A stretch of 45,935 nucleotides of DNA from Acidobacteriaceae bacterium (GTDB lineage: Bacteria; Acidobacteriota; Terriglobia; Terriglobales; Acidobacteriaceae): contig JANWJB010000176.1 of assembly GCA_025449575.1 (NCBI GenBank), positions 1 through 45,935 on the forward strand, given 5' to 3'. Below are positions 17,062-26,800 of the stretch, in pieces. How positions within the stretch are numbered: the first letter of the stretch is position 1; each line of letters opens with the position of its first letter. The notes under the pieces were generated by a model. That model searched no databases. It saw only the letters and a list, made by a program, of their open reading frames with translations, and had not been told where the DNA came from. The position numbers and the translations under genes are program-made.

Positions 17062-19515
17062 TTAGGAGAGGCCGATATCGCCCTCATCCTCGGTCCGGTT
17101 TGTCAATTGGGTGTCTGCGTTTTGGCCTTCGCTCTCGCCGTCCGGCGAAGAGCGCTCGACCGTGAAGAAGAACGAGCTGCCCCGGCCGGGCGTGCTAGTT
17201 ACCCAGATACGGCCGCCGTGGCGCTCAATAATGCTGCGGCAGATCGCCAGCCCCAGCCCGGCGCCGCCGGCGGCGCGGGAATCCGATGCATCCCCCTGCT
17301 GGAAGCGGTCGAAGATCAGCTGCAGATTTTCCGGCAGAATGCCGCGGCCATGGTCCTGAACCTCGAAGGTGACCTCTTTTTCGCTGGTTACCGAGGCAGC
17401 CAACCGGATCTGCCCGCCTCGCTCGGAAAATTTGATGGCATTTTGAATCAGGTTTCCCAGGACCTGCAGGATGAGATCGCCATCGATCCAGACCCGCGCC
17501 GGCTGGGCGTCCACGTGGAACGTGAGACCGGCGCGGGCGGTGCTGGAGCGTTCCGCGTCAACGGCGCGCCGCAGCAGTTCGAGGGTGTCCCAGTTGCCGA
17601 GGCTGAGCGGCATTCTGCCGCTGCCGATGCGGTCGAAGTCGACGATGTTGTTGACCAGGCGTACCAGGCGGTCGCAATTGCCGACCGCGATCTCCAGCAT
17701 CTGCGAGACTTTGTCCGGACGCTTTTCGAGCACCCCTCCTACGATCAGCCCCAGGGAGGCGCGCAGCGAGGTGAGCGGAGTGCGCAGCTCGTGGCTTACG
17801 GTCGAGATGAACTCATCTTTCATCCGCTCCAGCCGCCGCCGCTCGCTGACGTCGGTAAAGGCCACGACGGCGCCGGTGATGCGGCCGCCGTGTACCAGTG
17901 GGCGGGCGGCATATTCCACCGGAAAGGAGCTGCCGTCTTTGCGCCAGAAGACGTCGTCGTTCACATAGACGGGCTCCTCGTTCTTGAGGCCGGAGGCGAT
18001 GGGGCATTGCCCGAGCGAGTAGGGCGAGCCGTCCGGATGCGAATGGTGCACCAGAGCGTGCATCTGCAGGCCGTGCATTTCCTGCGGGGTATAGCCGAAC
18101 ATTTCGGCTCCGCTGCGGTTGACGAAGGTCAGGCGCCCTTCCAGATCCATCCCCCAGATTCCGTCGCCCGCCGCCTCCAAAATCGATTCGTGCTGGCTCA
18201 TCAGCGCATTGAGCTCATCCTGAGCCTGTGTCTGCCGGGTGATGTCGATGCCATAGCCCAGAATGAATGGCTCGGAGCCGGGCAGATCGAGCAGCCGATT
18301 GCGATAGGCAATGATGGCCACTCCTCCATCCTTCTGTTTGAAATGGAATCGTCCCTCGCACTCGCGATCCCGCTCAATCGATTCCAGGTAGCGGTCGTAT
18401 TCGTCGCGGTGCTCCTCATCGATATAGTCTCTCAGCGGCGTGCCGGTCATCTGCTCCGGCTCGTATCCCAGGCTGGCGGCCGCATGCGCGTTGATGGAGA
18501 GTAGCGTGCCGCGGAGGTCCTGCGTGATCACCATTCCCAAGCTGTTTTCCACCAGCTGGCGATAGCGCGTTTCGCTGGTGCCCAGCGCGGCCTCCGCCGC
18601 CCGCTGCGCCGTCAGGTCGATCCCAGTCATGATGATGAAGCTGATTTCTCCCTGGGCGTTGGTGAGCGAGGTTGCGGTCCAGGAGATGCGCCGCATCTGT
18701 CCCGTTTTGGAATGCCAATTGACTTCACGGGCGCTCCCCGATTTGCCCGAACGGGCGCGCTCGAAGAGCTGAATGGCGCGTTCGCGATCTTCGGGAGGAA
18801 AGAGCTCCTCGGGAAAGACGCGTCCGGCCAGATCGGCTAAGGCGTACCCGGAGGTGCTCTCGCTAGCCCGGTTGAAGCGCACGATGCGCCCGGCGGTGTC
18901 CAGCACCAGCACCAGGGCGCTGATCGTATCCAGCACGGCGGAGACGAAGTTCCGCTCCACCGTCAGGGCGCGTTCGGTGCGCTGGCGCGACCGCAGAACC
19001 CGCTCCTGATCATTGTTCTTGGAGTAGAGCTCCAGCCGGGTGACCACTTGGCGGGCGAGAATTTGCAAAGGCTCCAGGCAGCTTCGGTTGAACATGCCGG
19101 GTTGGGCGCCCGCCACCGAGAGAGCTCCGATCACAGCGCCGGACGGGCTAACCAGAGGCGCGGCCGCATAGGAGCGGCAGTAAATGTCCTGATCCAGGGC
19201 TATTCCCCGCGGGGGAAAGCGCCGGTCGGCGGCGGCATCGTCGATCACCGTGGGCCGCTCTTCCATAACGACGAACTGACAGGCTGAGCCGTTGCGCGCG
19301 ATCTGCCGGGATGAAAATCCAATGTGCGATTTGAACCACACCCGCGACCAGTCCACGAATCCGATGAAGGCATAGGGCGCGCCGCAGATCGACGCCGCCA
19401 GGCGCGCGATCTCGTCGAAGGCGGGATCGGGAAGCGTGTCCAGGATCTCGTATTCGAGCAGATTCCTCACCCGCTCCGCATCGTCGCGTTGGACCGCTCT
19501 CGGGCTAGTGGACAT
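17062..19515 (-). CDS. Soluble sensor histidine kinase, GAF-PAS-PAS-PAS-HisKA-HATPase
   Basis: Cytoplasmic two-component kinase of 817 residues without transmembrane helices. Approximate order: GAF (35-165; GAPYAFIGFVDWSRVWFKSHIGF), three PAS domains (190-305, 318-435, 442-565; each followed by a D(I/L/V)(T/S) linker such as GIDLTAQR, GIDITRQ, TDVSERRR), HisKA (about 578-642; phospho-acceptor His in STVSHELRTPLTSL), and HATPase_c (about 690-800; NLIQNAIKFSERGG, DHGRGILPENL, GAGLGLAICRSIIERHGG). ATG 19515 (GAGAAAG upstream) is preferred to an in-frame ATG at 19596. No response regulator is adjacent, so it is an orphan kinase. The many PAS modules suggest redox, light or ligand sensing; no heme/flavin residue is assigned. 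Confidence 0.9.
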   Translation of the reverse strand: MSTSPRAVQRDDAERVRNLLEYEILDTLPDPAFDEIARLAASICGAPYAFIGFVDWSRVWFKSHIGFSSRQIARNGSACQFVVMEERPTVIDDAAADRRFPPRGIALDQDIYCRSYAAAPLVSPSGAVIGALSVAGAQPGMFNRSCLEPLQILARQVVTRLELYSKNNDQERVLRSRQRTERALTVERNFVSAVLDTISALVLVLDTAGRIVRFNRASESTSGYALADLAGRVFPEELFPPEDRERAIQLFERARSGKSGSAREVNWHSKTGQMRRISWTATSLTNAQGEISFIIMTGIDLTAQRAAEAALGTSETRYRQLVENSLGMVITQDLRGTLLSINAHAAASLGYEPEQMTGTPLRDYIDEEHRDEYDRYLESIERDRECEGRFHFKQKDGGVAIIAYRNRLLDLPGSEPFILGYGIDITRQTQAQDELNALMSQHESILEAAGDGIWGMDLEGRLTFVNRSGAEMFGYTPQEMHGLQMHALVHHSHPDGSPYSLGQCPIASGLKNEEPVYVNDDVFWRKDGSSFPVEYAARPLVHGGRITGAVVAFTDVSERRRLERMKDEFISTVSHELRTPLTSLRASLGLIVGGVLEKRPDKVSQMLEIAVGNCDRLVRLVNNIVDFDRIGSGRMPLSLGNWDTLELLRRAVDAERSSTARAGLTFHVDAQPARVWIDGDLILQVLGNLIQNAIKFSERGGQIRLAASVTSEKEVTFEVQDHGRGILPENLQLIFDRFQQGDASDSRAAGGAGLGLAICRSIIERHGGRIWVTSTPGRGSSFFFTVERSSPDGESEGQNADTQLTNRTEDEGDIGLS

Positions 19516-19677
19516 CGGCACTTTCTCGCACCCAGGCACGGAGCTAGTCCCGGCAGACTGAATCCGCACGCCGAGGCGCGGCTCCGGAAGGGGCATAGAT
19601 TTTTTTGGGGGACATGCGCTGACCGTTTGGGGAAGGGAGCGGTCGATTGATCTTAACCTGAAAATGCTTTTCGCCGC

Positions 19678-20253
19678 CTATGGCAGGCGGCAGCAGTCAC
19701 CCGAATTTGCGGGTTCGTTGTTACTTGCGTCTAACTCGACCTTCCAAGCGCCATCTTTCTGCTTCTTCCACACCGTGAAGTAACGACCGCCGGTTACGAC
19801 GGATTGGCCGTGCTGGTCAATGGAGCGGCCGTCATAGTGTCCCCAGGTAAAGCCCATGTCTCCGGCCGAACTCATGCGAGCGCCGTCCGGCTTCCAGGTG
19901 AGCTGGTACTGCTTCGGATTCCATGTCGCCTGCTGCGCAATCGCCGCCTTGCCGATCACCGGAGCTTTGCCATTGGCCAAGGTCACCGCGTCTTCGGCAA
20001 AGAAAGAAGCGAAGGCGTGACCGCCGCCCTCCGCTGTTGCCTTCGCGAATTTCGCCTCCAGCCCATAGAGGAAGGAGGTTCCCGGGGAGACCGAAGGATC
20101 GTTCAGCGCGCTGGCGCCGGCTGATTGCCCGCTCTCCGGCTTCAGTCCAAGCTGGGCCAGCATTGCGGAGCCGGTAGAAATCTGCGCGGAGGCAGAGACG
20201 ATGGCAAAGCACAGGAGCGCGGGAAGAAGTACAAAAAAGCGTCGCAATCTCAC
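19678..20253 (-). CDS. Exported SnoaL/DUF4440-like protein
   Basis: A 191-residue exported protein with an NTF2-like (SnoaL/DUF4440) domain. The signal peptide is RRFFVLLPALLCFAIVSASAQ. The mature domain shows FAKATAEGGGHAFASFFAEDAVTLANGKAPVIGKAAIA, typical of the first helices of the fold, then GDMGFTWGHYDGRS and GRYFTVWKKQKDGAWKVELDAS at the end. The start is set at GTG 20253 (AGAGGA 10-15 nt upstream); a TTG at 20322 would give an atypically long leader. Such proteins bind small molecules or act as isomerases; no substrate can be inferred. Not in an operon: the gene upstream, dxs, is divergent. Confidence 0.75.
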   Translation of the reverse strand: MRLRRFFVLLPALLCFAIVSASAQISTGSAMLAQLGLKPESGQSAGASALNDPSVSPGTSFLYGLEAKFAKATAEGGGHAFASFFAEDAVTLANGKAPVIGKAAIAQQATWNPKQYQLTWKPDGARMSSAGDMGFTWGHYDGRSIDQHGQSVVTGGRYFTVWKKQKDGAWKVELDASNNEPANSGDCCRLP

Positions 20254-20350
20254 AATAAGAAGTCCTCTAGGGTGATGCTCCGGCGGCACGGCAAGGGTGT
20301 ATGTCTTGTATACTAACGGCAATGCGGGTTGAACCTCAAACTTGCGCTCA

Positions 20351-20371
20351 GACCCCTCTGGGGTCTTTTTT
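20351..20371 (+). terminator. Intrinsic terminator in front of dxs
   Basis: GACCCC-TCT-GGGGTC (20351-20365) followed by T6 (20366-20371): a classic Rho-independent terminator reading on the plus strand, 62 nt before the dxs start. No plus-strand gene lies upstream, since the neighbour is on the minus strand. It therefore ends either a short RNA started inside the spacer (TATACT at 20309-20314 is a possible -10) or an attenuated dxs leader. Confidence 0.75.
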
Positions 20372-20432
20372 GATGGGGTGAGAGTTGTGCGAGCCGCTCA
20401 CCCGCAGCTCGCAAGGCGTTCGATGGGAGATC

Positions 20433-22325
20433 ATGGGGAAGCTGCTACTCGACACGATCAATTCACCCGCCGACATTAAGAGCCTCAGCGTGCGGCAACT
20501 GGAATCCCTCGCCGAGGAGATTCGCGAATATTTGATTCAGATTCTGGCCAAGACCGGCGGCCACCTGGGACCCAATCTCGGAGTGGTTGAGTTGACGCTG
20601 GCCATGCACTACGTCTTTGACACCCCCAGCGACAAATTCGTCTTCGATGTAAGCCACCAAACTTATGTGCACAAGCTGCTGACGGGCCGGCGTCAGCAGT
20701 TATCCACCATGCGGCAGCCGGGCGGCCTCAATGGCTTCATGCTGCGCACTGAGAGCGAACACGATTGCTATGGAGCGGGCCACGCCGGCACTGCGCTCTC
20801 CGCGGCCTTGGGCATGGCCGTAGCCCGCGATCTGGTGGGCGGCCGCAATCACGTTCTGGCCGTGGCGGGCGATGCCGCCTTCACCAATGGCATCAGCTTT
20901 GAGGCGCTCAACAACATCGCCCAGCGCACCAAGCGGATGATCGTGGTCCTCAACGACAATGAGTGGTCGATCGACCGCAACGTGGGAGCCATTGCCAGCT
21001 ACCTGCACAAGATCGTTACCAACGAGCACTACAGCAATCTGCATGACACCGCCACCCGCCTGGTCGAACGGTTGGGCGGCAAAGCGGCGCGCCACGTGGT
21101 GCGCAAGGCGGAGGAGGCGGCCAAGGGAATGCTCTGGCCCTCCATGCTTTTTGAGGAATTCGGGCTCACTTACTATGGGCCGGTCGACGGACACAACATC
21201 GGTTTGTTGATTGAGACCTTCCAATTTCTGAAGAGCCAGGACCGCCCGGTTCTACTGCATGCCATCACCCAGAAGGGCCGCGGCTTTCAGCCGGCGCTCG
21301 AGAAGCAGAAGAAGTTTCACGGCTTAGGCCCCTACGATCCGCACACGGGAGAAACCAAGCCGGCCGCCCAAAAGACCTATTCGGAGATCTTTGCCGAGAC
21401 GCTGGTCAAACTGGCGGATAAGAATCCCAAACTGGTGGCCATTACCGCCGCCATGCCGAATGGCACCGGGCTCGATCTCTTCCGTCCTCATCATCCGCAA
21501 AAATATTTTGATGTGGGCATTGCTGAAGAGCATGGCGTGATCTTTGCTGCCGGGCTAGCCACCATGGGCTTCAAGCCCTTCTGCGCCATCTATTCCACCT
21601 TCTTGCAGCGGGCCTTCGATCCGGTAATGCACGACGTCTGCCTGCAAAACCTGCCGGTAGTCTTCTGCATGGACCGTGCCGGCCTCTCCGGCGACGACGG
21701 ACCCACGCATCACGGCCTGTTCGATATCGGCTACCTGCGTGGATTGCCCAACATCATCCAGATGGCGCCAAAGGATGAGGACGAGTTGGCCGACATGCTC
21801 TATACGGCGATGCTCCACCCGGGGCCGAGCGCTATTCGTTACCCGCGCGGCGCCGGGCCGGGGGTGAAGATCAAATCGTATCCTGTCCCCCTCCCCATTG
21901 GTCGTGCCGAAGTCGTCTCCGACGGTGATGAGATCGCCGTCTTCGGACTAGGGACATTGTTTCCCATGGCGCGTGAGCTGGCGCTGCGGCTCCAAGGAGA
22001 TGGTTACTCCACTGCCTTGATCAATGCGCGCTTCATCAAACCGCTCGACCGCGATCTGCTGGCCGGCTATGCGGAACGCGTGAGCGCAATCGTCACGTTT
22101 GAGGACCATGTTCTGATGGCCGGCTTCGGCAGCGCGGTGCTGGAAGCCCTGAGCGAGATGCGGCTGGAAACCCCGGTGGTACGCATCGGCTGGCCTGATC
22201 GCTTTATCGAACATGGCAAGGTGGATGCTCTGCGCGCGAAATACGGGGTGAGCGTGGAGGCGGCGCTGGAAAAGCTGGCTCCTTATCTCGAACGACTGCC
22301 GCGCAAGCGGTTGCTCGCCCGTTGA
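20433..22325 (+). CDS. dxs: 1-deoxy-D-xylulose-5-phosphate synthase (divergent form)
   Basis: Thiamine-diphosphate enzyme that condenses pyruvate and glyceraldehyde-3-phosphate, first step of the MEP isoprenoid pathway. At 630 residues it is normal length. Seen: GHLGPNLGVVELT, FDVSHQTYVHKLLTGR, GDAAFTNG with LNDNEWSID (ThDP/Mg site; most DXS have GDGAxTxG and NDNxMSI), YGPVDGHN, GIAEEHGVIFAAG (catalytic Glu), YSTFLQRAFDPVMHD, GPTHHGLFDI and IRYPRGAG (phosphate-binding residues). Several of these depart from the common consensus. ATG 20433 follows GGGAG at 20425-20429. A terminator lies 62 nt upstream. A second, more canonical DXS could exist elsewhere in the genome. Confidence 0.88.
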   Translation: MGKLLLDTINSPADIKSLSVRQLESLAEEIREYLIQILAKTGGHLGPNLGVVELTLAMHYVFDTPSDKFVFDVSHQTYVHKLLTGRRQQLSTMRQPGGLNGFMLRTESEHDCYGAGHAGTALSAALGMAVARDLVGGRNHVLAVAGDAAFTNGISFEALNNIAQRTKRMIVVLNDNEWSIDRNVGAIASYLHKIVTNEHYSNLHDTATRLVERLGGKAARHVVRKAEEAAKGMLWPSMLFEEFGLTYYGPVDGHNIGLLIETFQFLKSQDRPVLLHAITQKGRGFQPALEKQKKFHGLGPYDPHTGETKPAAQKTYSEIFAETLVKLADKNPKLVAITAAMPNGTGLDLFRPHHPQKYFDVGIAEEHGVIFAAGLATMGFKPFCAIYSTFLQRAFDPVMHDVCLQNLPVVFCMDRAGLSGDDGPTHHGLFDIGYLRGLPNIIQMAPKDEDELADMLYTAMLHPGPSAIRYPRGAGPGVKIKSYPVPLPIGRAEVVSDGDEIAVFGLGTLFPMARELALRLQGDGYSTALINARFIKPLDRDLLAGYAERVSAIVTFEDHVLMAGFGSAVLEALSEMRLETPVVRIGWPDRFIEHGKVDALRAKYGVSVEAALEKLAPYLERLPRKRLLAR

Positions 22326-22452
22326 GCGGCGCGTCTCTCCGGAAGGGGTTGCCTGCAACATCGGATTCGTGGAGGTACGTCGCTTCGCGAATGCGGTTCG
22401 CCGAACAAGCCGCGCTTTATGTGCTGGGAAATACGCAAGGAGAAATCACTGC

Positions 22453-22950
22453 ATGCCCGACAATGTCTCCACCATCGGCTGTTCGCTGCTGCGGTATCAT
22501 CGCTGGGCCTCGGAGCGCTATATCGCCGTGCTAGAGCCGCTGGGAGAGGAACAGTTGCTCGCCGATCGCCAACTCTCTTTCGAAAGCATCTACCGAACCC
22601 TGCTTCACCTCTATCAAGCGGATACCATCTGGGGCGCGCGCCTTATCTCCAATTCGGCCCATCCTCCAGAGCCCGGCGCCGGCCTCGCTCAGCTCAAGGA
22701 TGACTGGTTTCGCCTGCTGGATGGCATCAACATCTGGGCGGGCGGCCTTTCCGAAGCCGGATGGTTCGCCGCGGTCGAGTATTCCAACTCGAAGGGCGTG
22801 CGGTTGGGCACGCCGGTCTGGCAGGCGGTGCTGCAAATGGTAAACCACGGAACCGCCCATCGGGGACAGTTGGGCGCGATTCTGCGCCAGACCGGCGTGG
22901 CGCCCCCGAGCACCGATCTGATCAGCTTTTATCGCCTGGAAGCGGCCTAA
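22453..22950 (+). CDS. DinB-family protein
   Basis: Four-helix-bundle DinB/YfiT fold, 165 residues, usually metal-dependent hydrolases or thiol (bacillithiol/mycothiol) transferases. The three metal-ligand positions are intact: H52 (LLHLYQADTIW), H132 (MVNHGTAHRGQ) and H136. ATG 22453 has AAGGAG at 22437-22442, spacing about 10. It lies 127 nt downstream of dxs on the same strand but with its own Shine-Dalgarno, so it may be independent. Specific substrate unknown. Confidence 0.85.
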   Translation: MPDNVSTIGCSLLRYHRWASERYIAVLEPLGEEQLLADRQLSFESIYRTLLHLYQADTIWGARLISNSAHPPEPGAGLAQLKDDWFRLLDGINIWAGGLSEAGWFAAVEYSNSKGVRLGTPVWQAVLQMVNHGTAHRGQLGAILRQTGVAPPSTDLISFYRLEAA

Positions 22951-23070
22951 ACGATTGCCTTATTGCGCAGAACTTCGAACGGCCGGCCTTTCAGCCAAGA
23001 GAGCATGTAGCCGATGCCGCCCTTCCACAACCTGCAGCGCATTCCGCTTGGCTCTGAACCGGCGGTCCAT

Positions 23071-23112
23071 GAATGAGCGGCCGTTGCTTACCGGAGGGGC
23101 CGCCTTTCATTC
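23071..23112 (+). terminator. Hairpin downstream of the DinB-family gene
   Basis: GAATGA+GCGGCC (23071-23082) pairs with GGCCGC (23098-23103) and TCATTC (23107-23112), with a 3-nt bulge and 15-nt loop. No T-run follows. It may be a weak terminator or mRNA-end hairpin; nothing else is visible in the 218-nt spacer. Confidence 0.3.
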
Positions 23113-23168
23113 CGTCTTTGTGATGTGTCCTAGGTGAAAAGGCGCTAGGAAAGCGCTCTGACCACGCT

Positions 23169-23684
23169 ATGTATCCTGCCCTGCAGAAACTCGCTGCCTG
23201 GAATCGCGCGAGCCACCATCGCTGGCTGATCCTCATCGGCATTTTGAAGTTGGCCAAGGCCGCATTTTTTGCCGCCACGGGCTTTGGCGTCATCAAGCTG
23301 CTGCATAAAGACGTCGCCGATATCCTCATGCGGGCCGCCATCGCCTTGAAGTTTGATCCGGAGAATCGCGCCGTCAACCTGATCTTAGAAAAGGCCGCCT
23401 TGCTCAGTTCGCATCGGCTCAAGCTGATCAGCATCGCCCTGCTGCTCTATGCCGTTCTGGATGTCGTTGAAGGCGTGGGCCTGATCCTCAAGAAGACCTG
23501 GGCCGAGTACTTGACGTTGATCCTGACGGCATCGTTTCTTCCCTGGGAGTTCTACCAGATTGCGCGCCACGTCACTGCTCTCAAACTTGCCCTCACGGTG
23601 ACCAATGTTCTGGTTGTCGCCTATCTTGCGTATGTTGTAAGAGACCGAAACCACGAGATAGACGAGTATGGACACCATCGATGA
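23169..23684 (+). CDS. DUF2127 family inner-membrane protein
   Basis: A 171-residue integral membrane protein with four predicted helices (about 19-40 LILIGILKLAKAAFFAATGF, 84-107 LISIALLLYAVLDVVEGVGLIL, 113-132 YLTLILTASFLPWEFYQIA, 138-160 LALTVTNVLVVAYLAYVV). The pattern HRWLILIGILKLxKA...A.LEGVGL...WAEYLT...LPxExYE/Q matches DUF2127. Function unknown for the family. ATG 23169 has no good Shine-Dalgarno. It precedes the large polysaccharide protein by 185 nt on the same strand. Confidence 0.8.
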   Translation: MYPALQKLAAWNRASHHRWLILIGILKLAKAAFFAATGFGVIKLLHKDVADILMRAAIALKFDPENRAVNLILEKAALLSSHRLKLISIALLLYAVLDVVEGVGLILKKTWAEYLTLILTASFLPWEFYQIARHVTALKLALTVTNVLVVAYLAYVVRDRNHEIDEYGHHR

Positions 23685-23805
23685 GAGTCGGCGGCCTGCC
23701 ATTTTGCGAGAAATTCCCGGCGGCATGACGGCAAAGGAAAAGCTGAAGAAATACTTGCAAGTTGATGATCTAACTAAGGCCGGCAGTTGGGTTTCATTCT
23801 CGTGA
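23668..23805 (+). CDS. Possible 45-residue small protein
   Basis: An ATG at 23668, overlapping the end of the DUF2127 gene in another frame, opens 45 codons to a TGA at 23803. The product is charged (AILREIPGG, TAKEKLKKYLQVDDLTKAG). It has only weak ribosome-binding sequence and no known relatives that I recognise. It could be a real small gene, or chance. Confidence 0.25.
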   Translation: MDTIDESRRPAILREIPGGMTAKEKLKKYLQVDDLTKAGSWVSFS

Positions 23806-23869
23806 GAAGATCAAGCCGGGCCGGCGGGGCCGCTCGCGGGCGCGAATTCCTGTAGTCTTTTAAAAAGGC

Positions 23870-26800
23870 ATGACGCGCCAGATTTTCTTCGATCCGCAAC
23901 GCAAGCGCTGGAAACGCCTGAGACGCGTTCTGGACGTGGTGGCGGCTGCTTCCACTGTAATTCTGGTGCTGTTTTTCCTCAACGTGGTGCGGGAACAGCG
24001 CCTGCCCTCGTTGCTGATTCCCACGCCGAAGAGGAATTACCACGCTCTGAACGCCCGCGGGACAGCCGCTTTGCGAGCCAAGGGTGGCCGCCATGCCCGG
24101 CGAGGATTGCGCCGTCCGCCTTCGGAGATCACTTTCAACTCCGGCGAGGGCATTCGCGCCGCCTATTATGTGGACGATGACGCGGCCAGCTATGCCTCAC
24201 TGAAGGCTCATATCCATGAGGTCGATATGCTGTTTCCGCAGTGGCTTTACGTCACTAGTGCGGACGGCACTCTGCGAGGCGCCCAGGACAGCGAATACCC
24301 GGCCCGGGTCTATAACGTCATCGACGCCCGTGGCGTGCACGGCGTGGACCCGCAGAACAAAGTGCACAACCTCATCGCCGGCGCACACGCGGATACGGAG
24401 ATCTTCCCGCTGCTCAGCAATTACAACGTGCTGACTCAGGCCTGGGATCCAGCGGCCGGCGTCATGTTGAACAATCCGGCGGCGCGGCAAAACCTTGAAC
24501 GGCAGTTGGCCCAGTTCTTCGCCGCCAATCCCAGCTACCACGGGCTGAGTCTCGATTTGGAGAACCTTCCCGATGACGCCCTTGCCGCTTACCGCACGCT
24601 GATCAGCGAGCTTTACCGGCAGATGCACCCCAAGAACCTGCGGCTGTACGTCAATGAAGCCATCGGCGCCGACGATGATGAGCTGAAGTTCGTCTCCGCC
24701 AACAGCGACGGCATCCTGCTGATGAACTACGACCTGCATGAGGTGAGCAGCGGACCCGGGCCGATCGCTCCCGAGGATTGGTTTGAGAACAACTTGACCC
24801 GGGTGCTTAAGATTGTGCCCAAGCAGAAGATCATCTGCGCGATCGGCAACTACGGCTACGACTGGACGATGTCGATTCCGACGCGCGGACATCCCGCCCA
24901 GGTGCTGAACGTGGACAGCATCTCCGTCCAGGACGGCTGGCAGGCAGCCTCCGATTCCGATGCCGACGTGCATCTGGAAGGGGATGAGCTGAATGCGCAT
25001 TTCGCGTATGACGACGAGGATAAGCACGTCCGCCACCAAGTCTGGATGCTGGACGCCGTAACCGCCTTGAACGAACTGCGCGCGGCGCGGCAAATGGGCA
25101 TTCAAACGTTCGCTCTTTGGCGGCTGGGAACCGAAGACCCGTCCCTCTGGTCGGTCTGGGAGCGCCCCAGCGACAAGGACGCGCAGCGGCTGCTGCTGAA
25201 CAATATTCCTCCGGGCGACGACGTGGATACCGACGGCGAGGGTGACATTCTGCAGATCACCGGCAAGCCTCACGACGGCTCCCGGACCGTCAACATGGAC
25301 TCCGACGACTGGACGGTGACCGATGAGCACATGATGACCTATCCCCAGCCGTACACCATCCGCTACTACGGGTACAAGCCGGGAGAAGTCGCGCTCAGCT
25401 TCGACGATGGTCCCGATCCCAAATGGACGCCGAAGATCCTCGATATCCTTCAGAAGAAGCACGTCAAGGCCACCTTCGTCATCATCGGAGAGCAGGCGGA
25501 AAATAATGTTGGCTTGCTGCGGCGCGAGGTGGCTGACGGGGACGAGCTCGCCAACCATACCTGGACTCATCCAGATATCACCGCTATCTCTCAGGGGCAA
25601 CTGGATCTGGAACTCAATGTGTGCGAGCGGCTGTTTGCCGCCAAACTCGGCATCAAGCCGCTCTTCTTCCGTCCTCCTTATTCCATTGACCAGGAACCGG
25701 ACACCAACGATCAGGCGGCGCCCGCTTATCACATCCAGAACATGGGATACGTGATCATCGGAAACAAGATCGACACCAACGACTGGGAAGAACACCCTAA
25801 AAAGACCCCGCAGAGCATCACCGATGACGTTCTCAAGCAATTGCAGATTATGAAGACCAAGCCGCAGTTTCGCGGCAGCATTATCCTGCTGCATGACGGA
25901 GGCGGCGACCGCTCGTTGACGGTTGCCGCGCTGCCGATGCTGATCGATACGCTGCGCGGGCACGGCTACAAGCTGGTGCAAATTTCCGATCTGATGGGTA
26001 AAACCCGGGCCGAGGTAATGCCCGAACTCAAGCCAAACGAGCGCTGGACGGCGCGCGTGGATTCGCTGGCCTTCTTGGGCATCGCGTTCTTCTGGCGCTT
26101 CGTGGTGCTGATGTTCTTCCTGGGCGATGTTCTGATGAGTCTGCGCCTGGTGCTGGTGGGCATATTCGCGCTGATCGATCGTCTGCGCCGGAGGAAGACC
26201 CCTCAGGTCAGCGGCGGCTTCCATCCTGCCGTCGCCGTCCTGATTCCGGCCTATAACGAGGAAAAGGTGATTGTGCGCACCGTGCGCTCGGTGCTGAACT
26301 CCGACTATCCGCATCTGCGAGTCATCGTCATCGACGACGGATCGACCGACCGCACCTATGAGGTCGCGCGCGCGGCTTACCCGGAGCAGATCGCAGCGGG
26401 CAAGCTCACAGTGCTGCGCCAGAACAACGGCGGCAAGGCCGAAGCCTTGAATCTGGGTTTAAGCAAGCTGCATGAGGAGTTTTACGTCGGCATCGACGCC
26501 GATACGGTGATCACGCACGATGCTGTCTCAAAGCTGATCGGCCATTTCGCCGACCCACGGGTGGGCGCCGTGGCCGGCAACGCCCGCGTCGGCAACCGCG
26601 TCAATCTCTGGACTCGCTGGCAGGCGCTGGACTACATCACCAGCCAAAATTTCGAGCGGCGCGCAATGGATCTCTTCAACGTGGTGACCGTGGTGCCGGG
26701 AGCGCTCGGCGCCTGGCGCACCGAGGCGGTGCGTCGGAGCGGCGGCTATCCCGTGAATACCGTCGCCGAGGATGCCGATCTCACCATGGGCCTGCTGGTG

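Noticed and set aside
24197-26314. 705-codon minus-strand open frame opposite the GH18-CE4-GT2 gene
   Set aside because: Long antisense frames are expected in GC-rich genes; the translation is His/Val/Gln-rich and has no family pattern.
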